A DNA stretch of 64,000 nucleotides from JABMMZ01 sp964438995 (lineage in GTDB: Bacteria > Bacteroidota > Bacteroidia > NS11-12g > UBA955), in assembly GCA_964438995.1 (NCBI GenBank), contig CAYTMQ010000003.1, positions 124,001-188,000 of the forward strand. The letters run 5' to 3'. A model generated the notes under the pieces. The model searched no databases, had not been told where the DNA came from, and saw only the letters and a program-made list of their open reading frames with translations. Shown in pieces: positions 16,044-25,382 of the stretch; position 1 is the stretch's first letter, and each line of letters begins with the position of its first letter. Made by a program: the position numbers and the translations under genes.

Positions 16044-16872
16044 TTTCTGGCAAAGAGCCATAACAGGCACAGTATTCGTTGCAGTAATAGTTGGTGCAAC
16101 TTTGTATAGCAAATACTCATTTCTATCACTTCTCGTTGTTATAGGTGTGGTTGGTGTTTGGGAGTATTTCAAAATTATTACAAACAATACATTCAAGCCA
16201 ATTCATTGGTTGTACATACTTTTATCAGCTGCCATCATCGTTGCACCTGCCATTGACATTAAAAACAAAATCAATCTAGCCTACTTCTTGCCAGCTATAT
16301 TCTCTCTTACTGCTATTGCAATTTTATTGTCTAAAGACAGAGATTGGAGGTCTATTGGAAGTACTGTTTTCGCTTTATTTTACATCCCAATTCCATTGAT
16401 GATGTTTTATGATTCCATCAATAGAAGTACTGCACACCTAGATTTACATTCTTCATGTTGTCAACTTGAAGTTTCTCCTGCACACCTCGCTTTGAATCTA
16501 TTTATTTTAATTTGGAGTTCAGATACGTTTGCATATCTAGCTGGCAGAGCATTTGGGAAACACAAATTATTTGAAAGTGTATCGCCTAAAAAAACCTGGG
16601 AAGGTTTGATTGGAGGAACCATATTAACAATGGGCTTTTCAGTAGCTTTATCTTATTGGTTCAACATCGATATCGTCATTAACATTATGATTGCCGCTTG
16701 CACTGTGGTTTTTGGCACCCTTGGTGATTTGGTAGAAAGCATGTTAAAAAGGCAATATGGCATCAAAGATTCAGGCAATATCTTACCTGGTCATGGTGGT
16801 ATACTCGACCGATTTGATGCATTATTGATATCGTTGCCGATAACAACTTTGTTTTACTATTTCTATTATTGA
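16036..16872 (+). CDS. cdsA: phosphatidate cytidylyltransferase (CDP-diglyceride synthase)
   Basis: The 278-residue inner-membrane enzyme forms CDP-diacylglycerol from CTP and phosphatidic acid. Motifs are SSDTFAYLAGRAFGKHKL (about 161-178), SPKKTWEGLIGG at 183-194 and the signature GHGGILDRFDAL at 252-263. CDP-diacylglycerol is the substrate of PssA, encoded at 50653. It is translationally coupled to the CPBP protease by an 8-nt overlap and abuts the convergent RidA gene. Confidence 0.95.
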   Translation: MNNFWQRAITGTVFVAVIVGATLYSKYSFLSLLVVIGVVGVWEYFKIITNNTFKPIHWLYILLSAAIIVAPAIDIKNKINLAYFLPAIFSLTAIAILLSKDRDWRSIGSTVFALFYIPIPLMMFYDSINRSTAHLDLHSSCCQLEVSPAHLALNLFILIWSSDTFAYLAGRAFGKHKLFESVSPKKTWEGLIGGTILTMGFSVALSYWFNIDIVINIMIAACTVVFGTLGDLVESMLKRQYGIKDSGNILPGHGGILDRFDALLISLPITTLFYYFYY

Positions 16873-17289
16873 TTAGATGGTTGCGATAACTTTCAATTCA
16901 ATCGCAATTGGAGTTGGCAGACAATTGATTTCTAAAGTTGTTCTACAAGGAGGGTTTTCTTTGAAATACTCTGCCCAAATCTTATTGTAAATAGGAAAAT
17001 CGTCTTTCATATTGGTTAAAAACACAGTAACATCAACAATTTTATCCCAACTGCTTCCAGAATCTTCTAAAATATATTTGATATTTCTAAACACACTGTG
17101 ACACTGAGTTGCAATATCATACGAAATGATGTTGTTGTTCTCATCTAACTCAACACCTGGTATTTTCTTTGTGCCCTTTTCTCTTGGGCCTACACCACTT
17201 AAAAACAATAAATTTCCAACCCTGCGAGCGTGTGGATATAAGCCAACTGGTTCAGGGGCTTTGCTCGATTCAATACTATTCTGTTCCAT
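16873..17289 (-). CDS. RidA/YjgF family protein
   Basis: This 138-residue protein has the Rid fold: VGNLLFLSGVGPR at 24-36 and PPCRTTLEI with Arg116, matching the conserved ligand-binding arginine. Rid proteins hydrolyse reactive enamine/imine intermediates. The opening PVGLYPHARRVGN resembles 2-aminomuconate deaminase-type members, so tryptophan catabolism is possible, but no kyn genes are near. The ATG overlaps the WD40 stop by one base (TAATG). Confidence 0.88.
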   Translation of the reverse strand: MEQNSIESSKAPEPVGLYPHARRVGNLLFLSGVGPREKGTKKIPGVELDENNNIISYDIATQCHSVFRNIKYILEDSGSSWDKIVDVTVFLTNMKDDFPIYNKIWAEYFKENPPCRTTLEINCLPTPIAIELKVIATI

Positions 17290-18365
17290 TATTTCTTTGA
17301 CGTTGTCTTTGCTGTACCTTTAGCAGTGGCAGTTTTAGCAGGGGCTACTGTTTTTTTAACTTTTCCGTCTGCACCTGTTTCAGGGAGTGGAGTTGTACTA
17401 ATTCCAGTATTATAAACAACTGCACCAAAATTTTGTCCTTCCATATGAGTAGCAACCAATACCAATGATCCATCTCTATTGATGCTTACATCCCTAACAT
17501 TCTTCCCTAAATCTTTGAATTCTGCTATAGATTTCGTTGATTCAATTTCAAACAATTTCGCAATGCCATTGTTGCATCCTCCCAAAATATATTTGCCATC
17601 ACTAGAGTATTTCAACGAAGTTACTTTCCATTCAAATCCTGTGATTTTCTTAATGATTTTTTCTGAATTAATTTCCCAAATGAATATAGATTTATCGTTT
17701 GAAGCACTTGCTAAATAATTACCATCTGGCGATATTTCTATTGAATTGATATCATCTGTCTGTCCGCTAAAAGTTGCTACTTCCAAGTTCTTACCACTGG
17801 TTTGTATTTTTTTGATGTTGCCTCCTTTAAATGCACAGAAATAAAACTTCATGTCTTTGCTCAATACCAAATCCAAAATCGGTCCGCTTAATTTTAACAC
17901 TTTTGATTTCATCGCATCGTAAAGATTGGTTGTTCTAATGGTACCATCCAAACTTGCTGAGATAACATATTTATTGCTAGCATCAAGAAATGAAGCAGTG
18001 ATTGGCTCGAGGTGTAAATTAAAAACTTTGTGTTTTGTTGGTGTGTCAATGTTCCAAACTCTGGTTGAATAATCTTTACTACTGCTAACCAAATATTTAC
18101 CATTTTTTGAAAAACTCAAACTGGTAACTGCACCTAAATGACCGGGATAAGATTGTTTTAATTTTGGCTGACCAATAGAGTCAAATGTGTATAAATTCAC
18201 TACTCCATCCCAGCCCCCACTCGCAAACAGCTTTCCATCATACGAGAATGCCACAGTTTCTACATTGGCCTTATGCTCAGTTAATTTAGTTTTAAAGGTT
18301 TGAGAATCAAGCTTATTTATTGTAAAAACAAGAAAAAACAACCATATGAATTTTAGATTTCTCAT
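17289..18365 (-). CDS. secreted WD40-repeat protein
   Basis: The 358-residue protein starts with a signal peptide (RNLKFIWLFFLVFTINKLDSQ), followed by about six or seven WD40-type blades, for example SYDGKLFASGGWDGVVNLYTF and SPDGNYLASASNDKSIFIWEI. It ends in an Ala/Lys/Thr-rich tail of about 40 residues. A periplasmic or surface beta-propeller scaffold is likely; the ligand is unknown. The ATG at 18365 is chosen because it starts the signal peptide. The gene ends in a one-base overlap with RidA. Confidence 0.85.
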   Translation of the reverse strand: MRNLKFIWLFFLVFTINKLDSQTFKTKLTEHKANVETVAFSYDGKLFASGGWDGVVNLYTFDSIGQPKLKQSYPGHLGAVTSLSFSKNGKYLVSSSKDYSTRVWNIDTPTKHKVFNLHLEPITASFLDASNKYVISASLDGTIRTTNLYDAMKSKVLKLSGPILDLVLSKDMKFYFCAFKGGNIKKIQTSGKNLEVATFSGQTDDINSIEISPDGNYLASASNDKSIFIWEINSEKIIKKITGFEWKVTSLKYSSDGKYILGGCNNGIAKLFEIESTKSIAEFKDLGKNVRDVSINRDGSLVLVATHMEGQNFGAVVYNTGISTTPLPETGADGKVKKTVAPAKTATAKGTAKTTSKK

Positions 18366-18526
18366 AAATATTTTTCTATTGGCTAAACTACACAATATAA
18401 TTCAAACCATTTCAACATTTTTACTTCAAAAATTCAATTTGTCGATTAAGGTGATATGTCTCAAGTTAAAGAAAACATTTAAGCAGTTGAATTTCTCAAA
18501 ATTATACTTTAATTCGCAGTAGTATT

Positions 18527-20791
18527 ATGTCGAATTCTAAATTGCAAAAAGATGCCCTTGACTATCATAGTTTGGGCAGACCGGGGAAGATTGAAGTTAT
18601 ATCCACTAAACCAACTCAAACAAAACGAGATTTGAGCTTGGCTTATTCGCCAGGTGTGGCCGAACCTTGTCTTAAAATTGCTGAAAATACTGATGATGTA
18701 TACAAATATACTGCTAAAGGAAATTTGGTTGCAGTAATCAGTAATGGAACAGCTGTTCTAGGTCTTGGAGACATCGGACCAGAGGCCTCAAAACCTGTAA
18801 TGGAAGGAAAGGGCGTCTTATTTAAAATTTTTGCCGATATCGATGTGTTTGATATCGAACTTAACACCAAAAATGTTGATGAATTTATTAACTGTGTTAA
18901 AGCGATGGAACCAACTTTTGGTGGAATTAATTTAGAAGATATCAAAGCACCAGAATGTTTTGAAATAGAACAAAGGTTAAGAGAAGAATTGTCTATACCT
19001 ATTATGCACGACGACCAACATGGTACGGCAATTATTAGTGGTGCAGCGCTTCTTAATGCTCTCGAATTGGTAAACAAACCTATTGATTCAATTAAAATGG
19101 TGGTGAATGGCGCTGGAGCTAGTGCTATGAGCTGTAGTAAATTGTTTATCGCTCTTGGTGTTAAAAAAGAAAACATCATTATGTTTGACAGTAAAGGTTC
19201 TTTAAATGTCGGAAGAACCGATTTAGATAGCTACAAACAATATTTCATCAACGATACCAAATTCAATACCTTAGAAGAAGCGATGAAAGGTGCGGATGTA
19301 TTCGTAGGATTGTCTAAAGCAAATATCCTCTCTCAAGGTATGATTAGAAGTATGGCAGACAATCCTATTGTATTTGCAATGGCCAACCCCGATCCAGAAA
19401 TTGCTTATCAAACTGCCATAGATGCTCGACCAGACATCATTATGGCTACAGGTAGAAGCGATCATCCAAATCAAGTGAACAATGTGCTTGGTTTCCCGTT
19501 TATCTTCAGGGGAGCTTTAGATGTTAGAGCAACTAAAATCAATGAAGAAATGAAATTGGCTGCTGTAAGAGCTATTGCCGACCTTGCTAAAGAACCAGTA
19601 CCAGAATCTGTTATGCGCGCATACAACGAATCTGCACTTGAGTTTGGAAGAAATTATATCATCCCAAAACCTATCGATCCAAGATTGATTGAAACCGTAA
19701 GTCCAGCCGTTGCAAAAGCCGCTATTGATAGTGGTGTGGCTAAAAAAACCATCGCCGATTGGGATGCTTACAAATTAGAACTTCGAAACCGTTTAGGACT
19801 TGACAATAAATTCATCAGAAGAATGATGACCCAAGCACGTCAGCATCCTAAGCAAGTTGTGTTTGCTGAAGCCGATAACATCAAAATTTTAAAAGCTGCT
19901 CAGATAGTTAAAGAAGAAGGTATTGCAATTCCAGTATTACTTGGCAATATTGAAAAAATTAATGCCATGCTGGAAGAAAATGGCATCGACTTAGGTGATA
20001 TTAAAATCATCGATCCGCTTACTGAAGACGCTAAAAGAGAAGAATTCGGTTCAAAATTCTTTTCAAAACGCCAAAGAAAAGGTATCAATATTTACGAATC
20101 TGTAAAGTTGATGAGAGATAGAAATTACTATGGCTGCATGATGGTTAATGAAGGCGAATGTGATGCATTCATTTCTGGATTGACCAAAAATTATCCTAAA
20201 TCTTTGAAACCAGCTATGCAAATCATAGGCAAAGAAACAGGTATCTCTAAAATTGGTGGCATGTATATCATCATGACAAAAAAAGGTCCGTATTTCTTTG
20301 CTGATACAACAGTTAACATTAATCCTACTCAAGAAGAACTTGTTGAGATTACTAAGTTGACCCATGCAGAAGTAACCAAACTAGGCGTTAAACCTGTTAT
20401 CGCTATGTTGAGTTATAGCAATTTTGGAAGTGCTAAAGGTGAAGTACCTGAAAAGGTTTCAAATGCTGTTAGTTATTTGCATAAAAACCATCCAGAAATA
20501 ATAGTTGATGGAGATATTCAAGCCAATTTTGCAATGAACAACGACATGTTGAAAGAAAATTTTCCTTTCAGTTGCTTGGTAGATAAAGAAGTTAATACAT
20601 TTATCTTCCCGAATCTAGCTGCAGGTAATATTGCATATAAATTTGCTCAAAGTTTTGCAGGTGCAGAGAGTATGGGACCAGTATTGATGGGCTTTAACAA
20701 GTCGGTGCATTTCTTACAACTTGGCTCAACCGTTCGTGAGATAGTCAACATGGTTGCCGTTGCTGTACTAGATGCTGAAAGCAAAAAGTAA
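18527..20791 (+). CDS. maeB: NADP-dependent malic enzyme with C-terminal phosphotransacetylase-like domain
   Basis: The 754-residue protein has two parts. Residues 1 to about 420 are malic enzyme (LAYSPGVAEPC at 39-49, HDDQHGTAIISG, NGAGASAMSC). From about 430 to the end is the phosphotransacetylase-like domain (QARQHPKQVVFAEADNIKIL, later YSNFGSAKGEVPEK). It decarboxylates malate to pyruvate with NADP reduction; in the MaeB group the second domain is thought to be regulatory. It is monocistronic, convergent with the following T9SS-substrate gene. Confidence 0.95.
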   Translation: MSNSKLQKDALDYHSLGRPGKIEVISTKPTQTKRDLSLAYSPGVAEPCLKIAENTDDVYKYTAKGNLVAVISNGTAVLGLGDIGPEASKPVMEGKGVLFKIFADIDVFDIELNTKNVDEFINCVKAMEPTFGGINLEDIKAPECFEIEQRLREELSIPIMHDDQHGTAIISGAALLNALELVNKPIDSIKMVVNGAGASAMSCSKLFIALGVKKENIIMFDSKGSLNVGRTDLDSYKQYFINDTKFNTLEEAMKGADVFVGLSKANILSQGMIRSMADNPIVFAMANPDPEIAYQTAIDARPDIIMATGRSDHPNQVNNVLGFPFIFRGALDVRATKINEEMKLAAVRAIADLAKEPVPESVMRAYNESALEFGRNYIIPKPIDPRLIETVSPAVAKAAIDSGVAKKTIADWDAYKLELRNRLGLDNKFIRRMMTQARQHPKQVVFAEADNIKILKAAQIVKEEGIAIPVLLGNIEKINAMLEENGIDLGDIKIIDPLTEDAKREEFGSKFFSKRQRKGINIYESVKLMRDRNYYGCMMVNEGECDAFISGLTKNYPKSLKPAMQIIGKETGISKIGGMYIIMTKKGPYFFADTTVNINPTQEELVEITKLTHAEVTKLGVKPVIAMLSYSNFGSAKGEVPEKVSNAVSYLHKNHPEIIVDGDIQANFAMNNDMLKENFPFSCLVDKEVNTFIFPNLAAGNIAYKFAQSFAGAESMGPVLMGFNKSVHFLQLGSTVREIVNMVAVAVLDAESKK

Positions 20792-20794
20792 CAA

Positions 20795-21655
20795 CTATTC
20801 TTTAACTATTTTTTGATACAAGGTCTTACTGCCGCTATTTACAATCAGATGGTAAATGCCTGCTTGTAATGGAGAAATATCAATCTTATTTTCAATAAGG
20901 TTACCAGATAGAACAACAACTCCAATACTATTGATAATACTATAGTTACCTTCTTCCTCCCATTCTATATTGACCAAGCTTGTACTTGGATTAGGGTATA
21001 TTTTTACTTGATGATAAACACTTGTTAAACCAATATCGTTATTGATGGTTTTTATTATCTTCGAATTACCACATGTTATACCATTTTTATTCATATACAA
21101 TAACAATTTCTTAAATGTATTTAAATTGGTGTCGTATTCTTCCCAATTAACCCATGCCCCAACACCAGCATATGCAATAGAATGGCTTTCACTACTACCA
21201 CTTAAAGCTGCCCAAGAACGTTCAAATCTATCATTTATGATATTTCCGCATGTATCTGAGAAAAAGGAATCTTTGAGAATAAATTCACCATAAGTAAATG
21301 TAGAATCTCCTAATTTTATCACGGTATCGCATTGAGTAAATTTTTCAAAAAAAGGTTGACTTAATTGACCAAAACTTTTGTTAAAATACTCAAATGTTCT
21401 AATCCAATTATTGAGCTGAGGTTCAAAAACAAAATGGGTGGTTTTAATCGTAAAAACGACACTATCTGCATTGATATCCTTTCGTGTCAAAATGGTATCA
21501 ACATCTACCCTATTTCTTGAATCATAATCGATACTAAAGACAAATACATCGCCTGCCTGCATAGAATATACTTGTGCTCGAGTCAAGTTTTGGGCAATTG
21601 CATCAAAATTGAGACAACATTGTATTACGGTTATAAACGCAAAAAAATATTTCAT
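20795..21655 (-). CDS. secreted protein with type A T9SS C-terminal sorting domain
   Basis: The 286-residue protein has a signal peptide (KYFFAFITVIQCCLNFDAIAQ) and a C-terminal domain of about 75 residues: VKIYPNPSTSLVNIEW, then SPLQAGIYHLIV and a basic KTLYQKIVKE end. This is the type A sorting signal of type IX secretion substrates. The middle part (about 25-205) is not recognised and holds several cysteines. The ATG at 21655 starts the signal peptide. It is monocistronic. Confidence 0.85.
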   Translation of the reverse strand: MKYFFAFITVIQCCLNFDAIAQNLTRAQVYSMQAGDVFVFSIDYDSRNRVDVDTILTRKDINADSVVFTIKTTHFVFEPQLNNWIRTFEYFNKSFGQLSQPFFEKFTQCDTVIKLGDSTFTYGEFILKDSFFSDTCGNIINDRFERSWAALSGSSESHSIAYAGVGAWVNWEEYDTNLNTFKKLLLYMNKNGITCGNSKIIKTINNDIGLTSVYHQVKIYPNPSTSLVNIEWEEEGNYSIINSIGVVVLSGNLIENKIDISPLQAGIYHLIVNSGSKTLYQKIVKE

Positions 21656-21861
21656 GGTTGTTAGTTTTTTTGATTCACACTGCAATTTAATTAAACTCTT
21701 TCAAAAACGAAAAACAAAGAATTTATATTCTTGTTATTAAAAATGAGAAAAATAAATGGTCAATCGATGTTTTGTTTCATAATTAGACATATTGTTTAAT
21801 ATTAATTATTTGAAATTAAGCCATTTAAGCAAATTGTAAGATTAATTTTACTCTTTGGCTT

Positions 21862-21869
21862 TATTTTTG
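21862..21869 (+). promoter_or_regulatory. -7 element (TATTTTTG) for the 122-residue gene
   Basis: An exact TAnnTTTG ends 27 nt before the ATG at 21897 and decides against an upstream in-frame TTG at 21855. The rest of the 21656-21861 spacer is AT-rich with nothing else I can support. Confidence 0.55.
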
Positions 21870-21896
21870 ACAAATAAAAAAAAAGAACTGTGCGCA

Positions 21897-22265
21897 ATGA
21901 GTGTTTTGAAATCTATAAGAATGTTGGACGAGCAGACGGTCGAGATTTGTTTTCTTGACGAATTTACCTTTGATTTAGAAAAAATAAAGCAGTCGTACGC
22001 TGAATGTATGGCATTTACACAAGGTAAAAGACTTAAACGCTTGGTTATAAGCGGAAGAAAGACTGACATTAACCGAGAAGCTCGTCAATTTGGCACTAGA
22101 GAAAACGAGAGATTAAAAGATACTGTAATTGCTGAAGCATTGGTTGTACATAGTTTCATTCAAAGAATGATAACCAATATCTATTTGAAAAACATTCACA
22201 AGAGTTACCCCGCCAAAGCTTTTACTGATATAGAAAAAGCCAAAGAGTGGTTGGCTACCTTTTAA
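21897..22265 (+). CDS. small cytoplasmic protein, STAS/SpoIIAA-like in outline, unknown function
   Basis: The 122-residue protein has no signal peptide. Its layout (two N-terminal strands around DEQTVEICFL, a helix DLEKIKQSYAECM, then EALVVHSFIQRMITNIYLK and a C-terminal DIEKAKEWLATF) resembles small proteins in Bacteroidota that carry a SpoIIAA/STAS-like fold. I cannot name the family with certainty. Its stop codon abuts the stop of fabD. The start is set by the promoter element upstream. Confidence 0.6.
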   Translation: MSVLKSIRMLDEQTVEICFLDEFTFDLEKIKQSYAECMAFTQGKRLKRLVISGRKTDINREARQFGTRENERLKDTVIAEALVVHSFIQRMITNIYLKNIHKSYPAKAFTDIEKAKEWLATF

Positions 22266-23144
22266 TTAGGCCAACTCTGAAGTTGGAGCAATTTTCTTAA
22301 CCAATCCTTGTAATACTTTTCCTGGTCCCAATTCTACAAATTTTGTAGCGCCATCAGACACCATCGATTGTACACATTGAGTCCATTTAACTGGAGCTGT
22401 CAATTGTTTCAATAAATTAGATTTGATGACTTGAGGATCTGTTTCAGCTTTTGCAGAAACGTTTTGATATACTGGGCAAGAAGGTGTATTAAAGTGGGTA
22501 TTCTCGATTGCTTGAGCTAGTTTCTCCTCTGCAGGCTTCATTAATGGAGAATGGAATGCTCCTCCTACCTGTAACACCAATGCTCTTTTAGCACCAGCCG
22601 CTTTTAATTTTTCACAAGCTTCATTGATGGCTTCAATATCTCCTGAAATAACAAGTTGACCAGGACAATTATAATTAGCAGGCACTACAACACCATTGGT
22701 AATTGTTGCACAAATTTCTTCCACTTTAGCATCATCCAATCCTAATACTGCTGCCATTGTACTTGGCTTTAACTCGCAAGCTTCTTGCATAGCCATAGCC
22801 CTCTGATAAACCAATTTTAATCCATCTTCAAAGCTTAGAGTTCCGTTAGCAACCAAAGCAGAAAACTCACCTAAACTATGTCCAGCAACCATATCAGGAG
22901 TAAATTCACTTCCTAAACATTTGGCTGCAATTACAGAGTGAATAAAAATGGCTGGCTGAGTAATTTTTGTTTGCCTTAAACCCTCATCAGTTCCATTAAA
23001 CATTTCGTTACTAATGCTAAATCCAAGTATTTCATCGGCTTTTGCAAACATGTCTTTTGCAATTTCAAATTGATCGTACAGGTCTTTACCCATTCCAACG
23101 AACTGAGCACCTTGTCCAGGAAATATATATGCTTTTTTACTCAT
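22266..23144 (-). CDS. fabD: malonyl-CoA:ACP transacylase
   Basis: The 292-residue enzyme loads malonyl groups on ACP for fatty acid synthesis. PGQGAQ lies at 9-14, the nucleophile Ser90 in GHSLGE and the partner His198 in GAFHSPLM. It is not clustered with other fab genes. Upstream, TAAAATTG (23158-23165, minus) is a one-mismatch -7 element. It could also supply malonyl-ACP for the KAS III-like enzyme of the apt operon, but that is speculation. Confidence 0.95.
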   Translation of the reverse strand: MSKKAYIFPGQGAQFVGMGKDLYDQFEIAKDMFAKADEILGFSISNEMFNGTDEGLRQTKITQPAIFIHSVIAAKCLGSEFTPDMVAGHSLGEFSALVANGTLSFEDGLKLVYQRAMAMQEACELKPSTMAAVLGLDDAKVEEICATITNGVVVPANYNCPGQLVISGDIEAINEACEKLKAAGAKRALVLQVGGAFHSPLMKPAEEKLAQAIENTHFNTPSCPVYQNVSAKAETDPQVIKSNLLKQLTAPVKWTQCVQSMVSDGATKFVELGPGKVLQGLVKKIAPTSELA

Positions 23145-23177
23145 GATAAATATGATTCAATTTTACGTATTTAAGAG

Positions 23178-23531
23178 TTATTTTTCAAGTTCAATTTCAA
23201 GTTGCACTTTTTTTGGCAACCCAGATTTGACCAATTCATAGCTATGGGTAATCAATTCTTTCGCTAGTTTTTGAGGTATCTCTCCTATTAATACAGAATT
23301 CCAATGTGCCTTATTCATATGATAACCCGGCGTAATTTGAGGATATTGTTCTCTCAACTCTATAGCCTTTTCTGGGTCGCATTTTAAATTGACGAACTCA
23401 AAATCGTCAATACCGCAAATTGCAAACATTTTGCCCTTCACTTTATAGACCAAGTTCTGTGGACCAAAAGGCAATTCCTCTGTAACTGCTAGAAAATGGA
23501 GGCAATATTCTCTGAATTGTTCAATATCCAT
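23178..23531 (-). CDS. MmcQ/YjbR family protein
   Basis: The 117-residue protein has the CyaY-like YjbR fold signature: EELPFGPQNLVYKVKGKMFA near the start, then FVNLKCDPEKAIELREQYP, and TPGYHMNKAHWNSV. Family members are small basic proteins of uncertain role, often annotated as DNA-binding. The ATG at 23531 gives the typical MDIEQFREYC start. Confidence 0.85.
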   Translation of the reverse strand: MDIEQFREYCLHFLAVTEELPFGPQNLVYKVKGKMFAICGIDDFEFVNLKCDPEKAIELREQYPQITPGYHMNKAHWNSVLIGEIPQKLAKELITHSYELVKSGLPKKVQLEIELEK

Positions 23532-23565
23532 AAGACATAAATTCAATTCAAAGTAAATTCAAATC

Positions 23566-24033
23566 TTACAGCTTTCCAAAGAACATTTCAAGTTTAGAAT
23601 GTCGATAGTCGAATATGCCCTTCAATTGTCTTTTAACAAATACCCAATGTACAATTCTACCTAATATTCCTAAAGGCAGCTTATAGTGAATGGTGTCCTT
23701 CATGACAACTCCTCCTTCTATTGCTTCTAATTCGTGTTTGTGGTGCCATAGGGCATACGGACCGAATCTTTGTTCGTCAATAAAATATTTGCCTTCTACA
23801 ACATGGGTAATTTCTGTCACCCATTCTGTTTTAATACCTGGAATCGGTGATAATTTATACACGATGATTTGACCAGCAAACATCTTATCAGTTTCTGTTA
23901 CACCATTTACGATTTTAAATCCCATGTGTTCTGGAGTGATTTTTTTCAAGTTGTATGGAGATGATAAAAAATTCCAAGCTTCATCAAGGGAAATAGGCAA
24001 TTTTTGTATGGTTTGAATCTGATATATAGACAT
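23566..24033 (-). CDS. SRPBCC (START-like) ligand-binding protein
   Basis: The 155-residue protein begins IYQIQTIQKLPISLDEAWNF, with LSSPYNLKKITPEHMGFKIV, and later YFIDEQRFGPYALWHHKHE. These are typical of the polyketide-cyclase/dehydrase-like SRPBCC fold in Bacteroidota, which binds hydrophobic ligands in a deep pocket. No pathway is evident from the neighbours. Two ATGs (24033 and 24039) are close; the longer upstream frame is probably not used because it adds an unrelated hydrophobic stretch. Confidence 0.8.
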   Translation of the reverse strand: MSIYQIQTIQKLPISLDEAWNFLSSPYNLKKITPEHMGFKIVNGVTETDKMFAGQIIVYKLSPIPGIKTEWVTEITHVVEGKYFIDEQRFGPYALWHHKHELEAIEGGVVMKDTIHYKLPLGILGRIVHWVFVKRQLKGIFDYRHSKLEMFFGKL

Positions 24034-24164
24034 ATACATTAAAACAACTTCACTTAACAAAAGTTTTAGTATGAAAGCACCTTTCATTTTAATTGTCGAA
24101 TAATTGTCATATTCTATTGGAATTGCATCATTTCGACAACATTTGACGTCTATCAATCGTTGAT

Positions 24165-24863
24165 ATGAAAAAGATGTGTTACCTTTGTATGCTTATTAGA
24201 AGCTTACTCTTCATAGCAGTTTTTGGCGCTACTCAATTATACGCGCAAATGTGCCCTTGTGAATTTGGCAAGGATAAGAGTGCACCTATATATAGAAATG
24301 AAATAGGTTATTCAGTGCTTAGCATACACGAAGAACTTTTAAATTTTTATTCGCCAAATGTAACCCTCAATTATCAAGTTGGTACAGGTGTCAACTATAA
24401 GTACCATAAAAATCATTTTTCATATAGAGCGTCCTATCAATACGCATCAAGTGATTTCCATTACAAAAACGACAACCCGCTAAATTTCAATGACAACCAA
24501 GGCAATAGCACCCATCATGAATTTAGAATTGGCGTAGAAAAAACATTTAACACCAAAGCTCTTCAATATTATGCTGGTGCTGATTTAGTATTCAATAGAG
24601 GTCAGTATACCGGAGTAACAGAAGGATATGGCGATTTTCAACCTTACTACAAAAAGGATTATTCCATGAAATCAGTATATGCTGGTTTTTCTCCAGTTGT
24701 AGGTTTGAAATACCGTTTCCACAAAAGATTTTCTGTTACAGCCGAACCAGGCATTCAAATGGTCTATTATAAAACGTACGATTCTAACGTTTACAAACCT
24801 GAAAAAGGTATAGCTTTGCTTATTCAGCCTCTTAGAACAGTTAGTTTAAACTTTAATTTTTAA
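24165..24863 (+). CDS. outer-membrane beta-barrel protein, unknown
   Basis: The 232-residue protein has a signal peptide (ending LYAQ) and a cysteine pair right after it (MCPCEFG). Alternating aromatic/polar strands follow throughout, ending in NFNF, typical of an eight-to-ten-strand outer-membrane barrel. I do not recognise a specific family. Its 3' end overlaps folA by 11 nt in convergent orientation. Confidence 0.7.
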   Translation: MKKMCYLCMLIRSLLFIAVFGATQLYAQMCPCEFGKDKSAPIYRNEIGYSVLSIHEELLNFYSPNVTLNYQVGTGVNYKYHKNHFSYRASYQYASSDFHYKNDNPLNFNDNQGNSTHHEFRIGVEKTFNTKALQYYAGADLVFNRGQYTGVTEGYGDFQPYYKKDYSMKSVYAGFSPVVGLKYRFHKRFSVTAEPGIQMVYYKTYDSNVYKPEKGIALLIQPLRTVSLNFNF

Positions 24864-25350
24864 CTCGCTCGAATATCTTAAAGTCGAACGCATATTGGTG
24901 TCTATCATCCACAGAATGGTGTTCACTGTATACTTCTTTCCATTCTTCAGTCGACCATTTCGGAAAAAAAGTATCCATATTTAAGAATCTATGATGAATT
25001 TGGGTTATGTAGAGTCTATCAGCCTTATCCAACAATGAAGCATACATTTTTCCACCCCCAATGATCATCGCTTCCTCAGTTTCTTCATCTATTAGTTTTA
25101 AAGCATCTTCAACAGAATAAGCATGATGAAACCCCTCTATAATATTTTCTGAACTAGAAGAAACAGCAATGTTCAATCTTTTTGGCAATGGTTTTCCAAG
25201 TGATACCATGGTATTTCTACCCATAATCATTGGTTTTCCCATTGTTTTTTCTTTGAACCATTTAAAATCGTCAGGCAAGTGCCAAACCAATTGGTTACCA
25301 GAACCAATAGCATAGTTCTCGTCTATGGCTGCAATCATGGATAATATCAT
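24853..25350 (-). CDS. folA: dihydrofolate reductase
   Basis: The 165-residue enzyme reduces dihydrofolate with NADPH. Motifs are MIAAIDENYAIG at the N-terminus, WHLPDDFKWFK with the catalytic Asp, MGRNTMVSLGKPLPKR, and AMIIGGGKMY. A start three codons further upstream (25359) is equally possible. It ends in an 11-nt convergent overlap. The substrate pool links to ftcD in one-carbon metabolism. Confidence 0.95.
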   Translation of the reverse strand: MILSMIAAIDENYAIGSGNQLVWHLPDDFKWFKEKTMGKPMIMGRNTMVSLGKPLPKRLNIAVSSSSENIIEGFHHAYSVEDALKLIDEETEEAMIIGGGKMYASLLDKADRLYITQIHHRFLNMDTFFPKWSTEEWKEVYSEHHSVDDRHQYAFDFKIFERVKN

Positions 25351-25382
25351 CGACTGCAAAGTAAGTGGTTTATTTCAATACT

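Noticed and set aside
23566..24156. Longer SRPBCC start at 24156
   Set aside because: The extra 41 residues are unlike the family and include an unrelated hydrophobic stretch; the normal N-terminus begins at the ATG near 24033.
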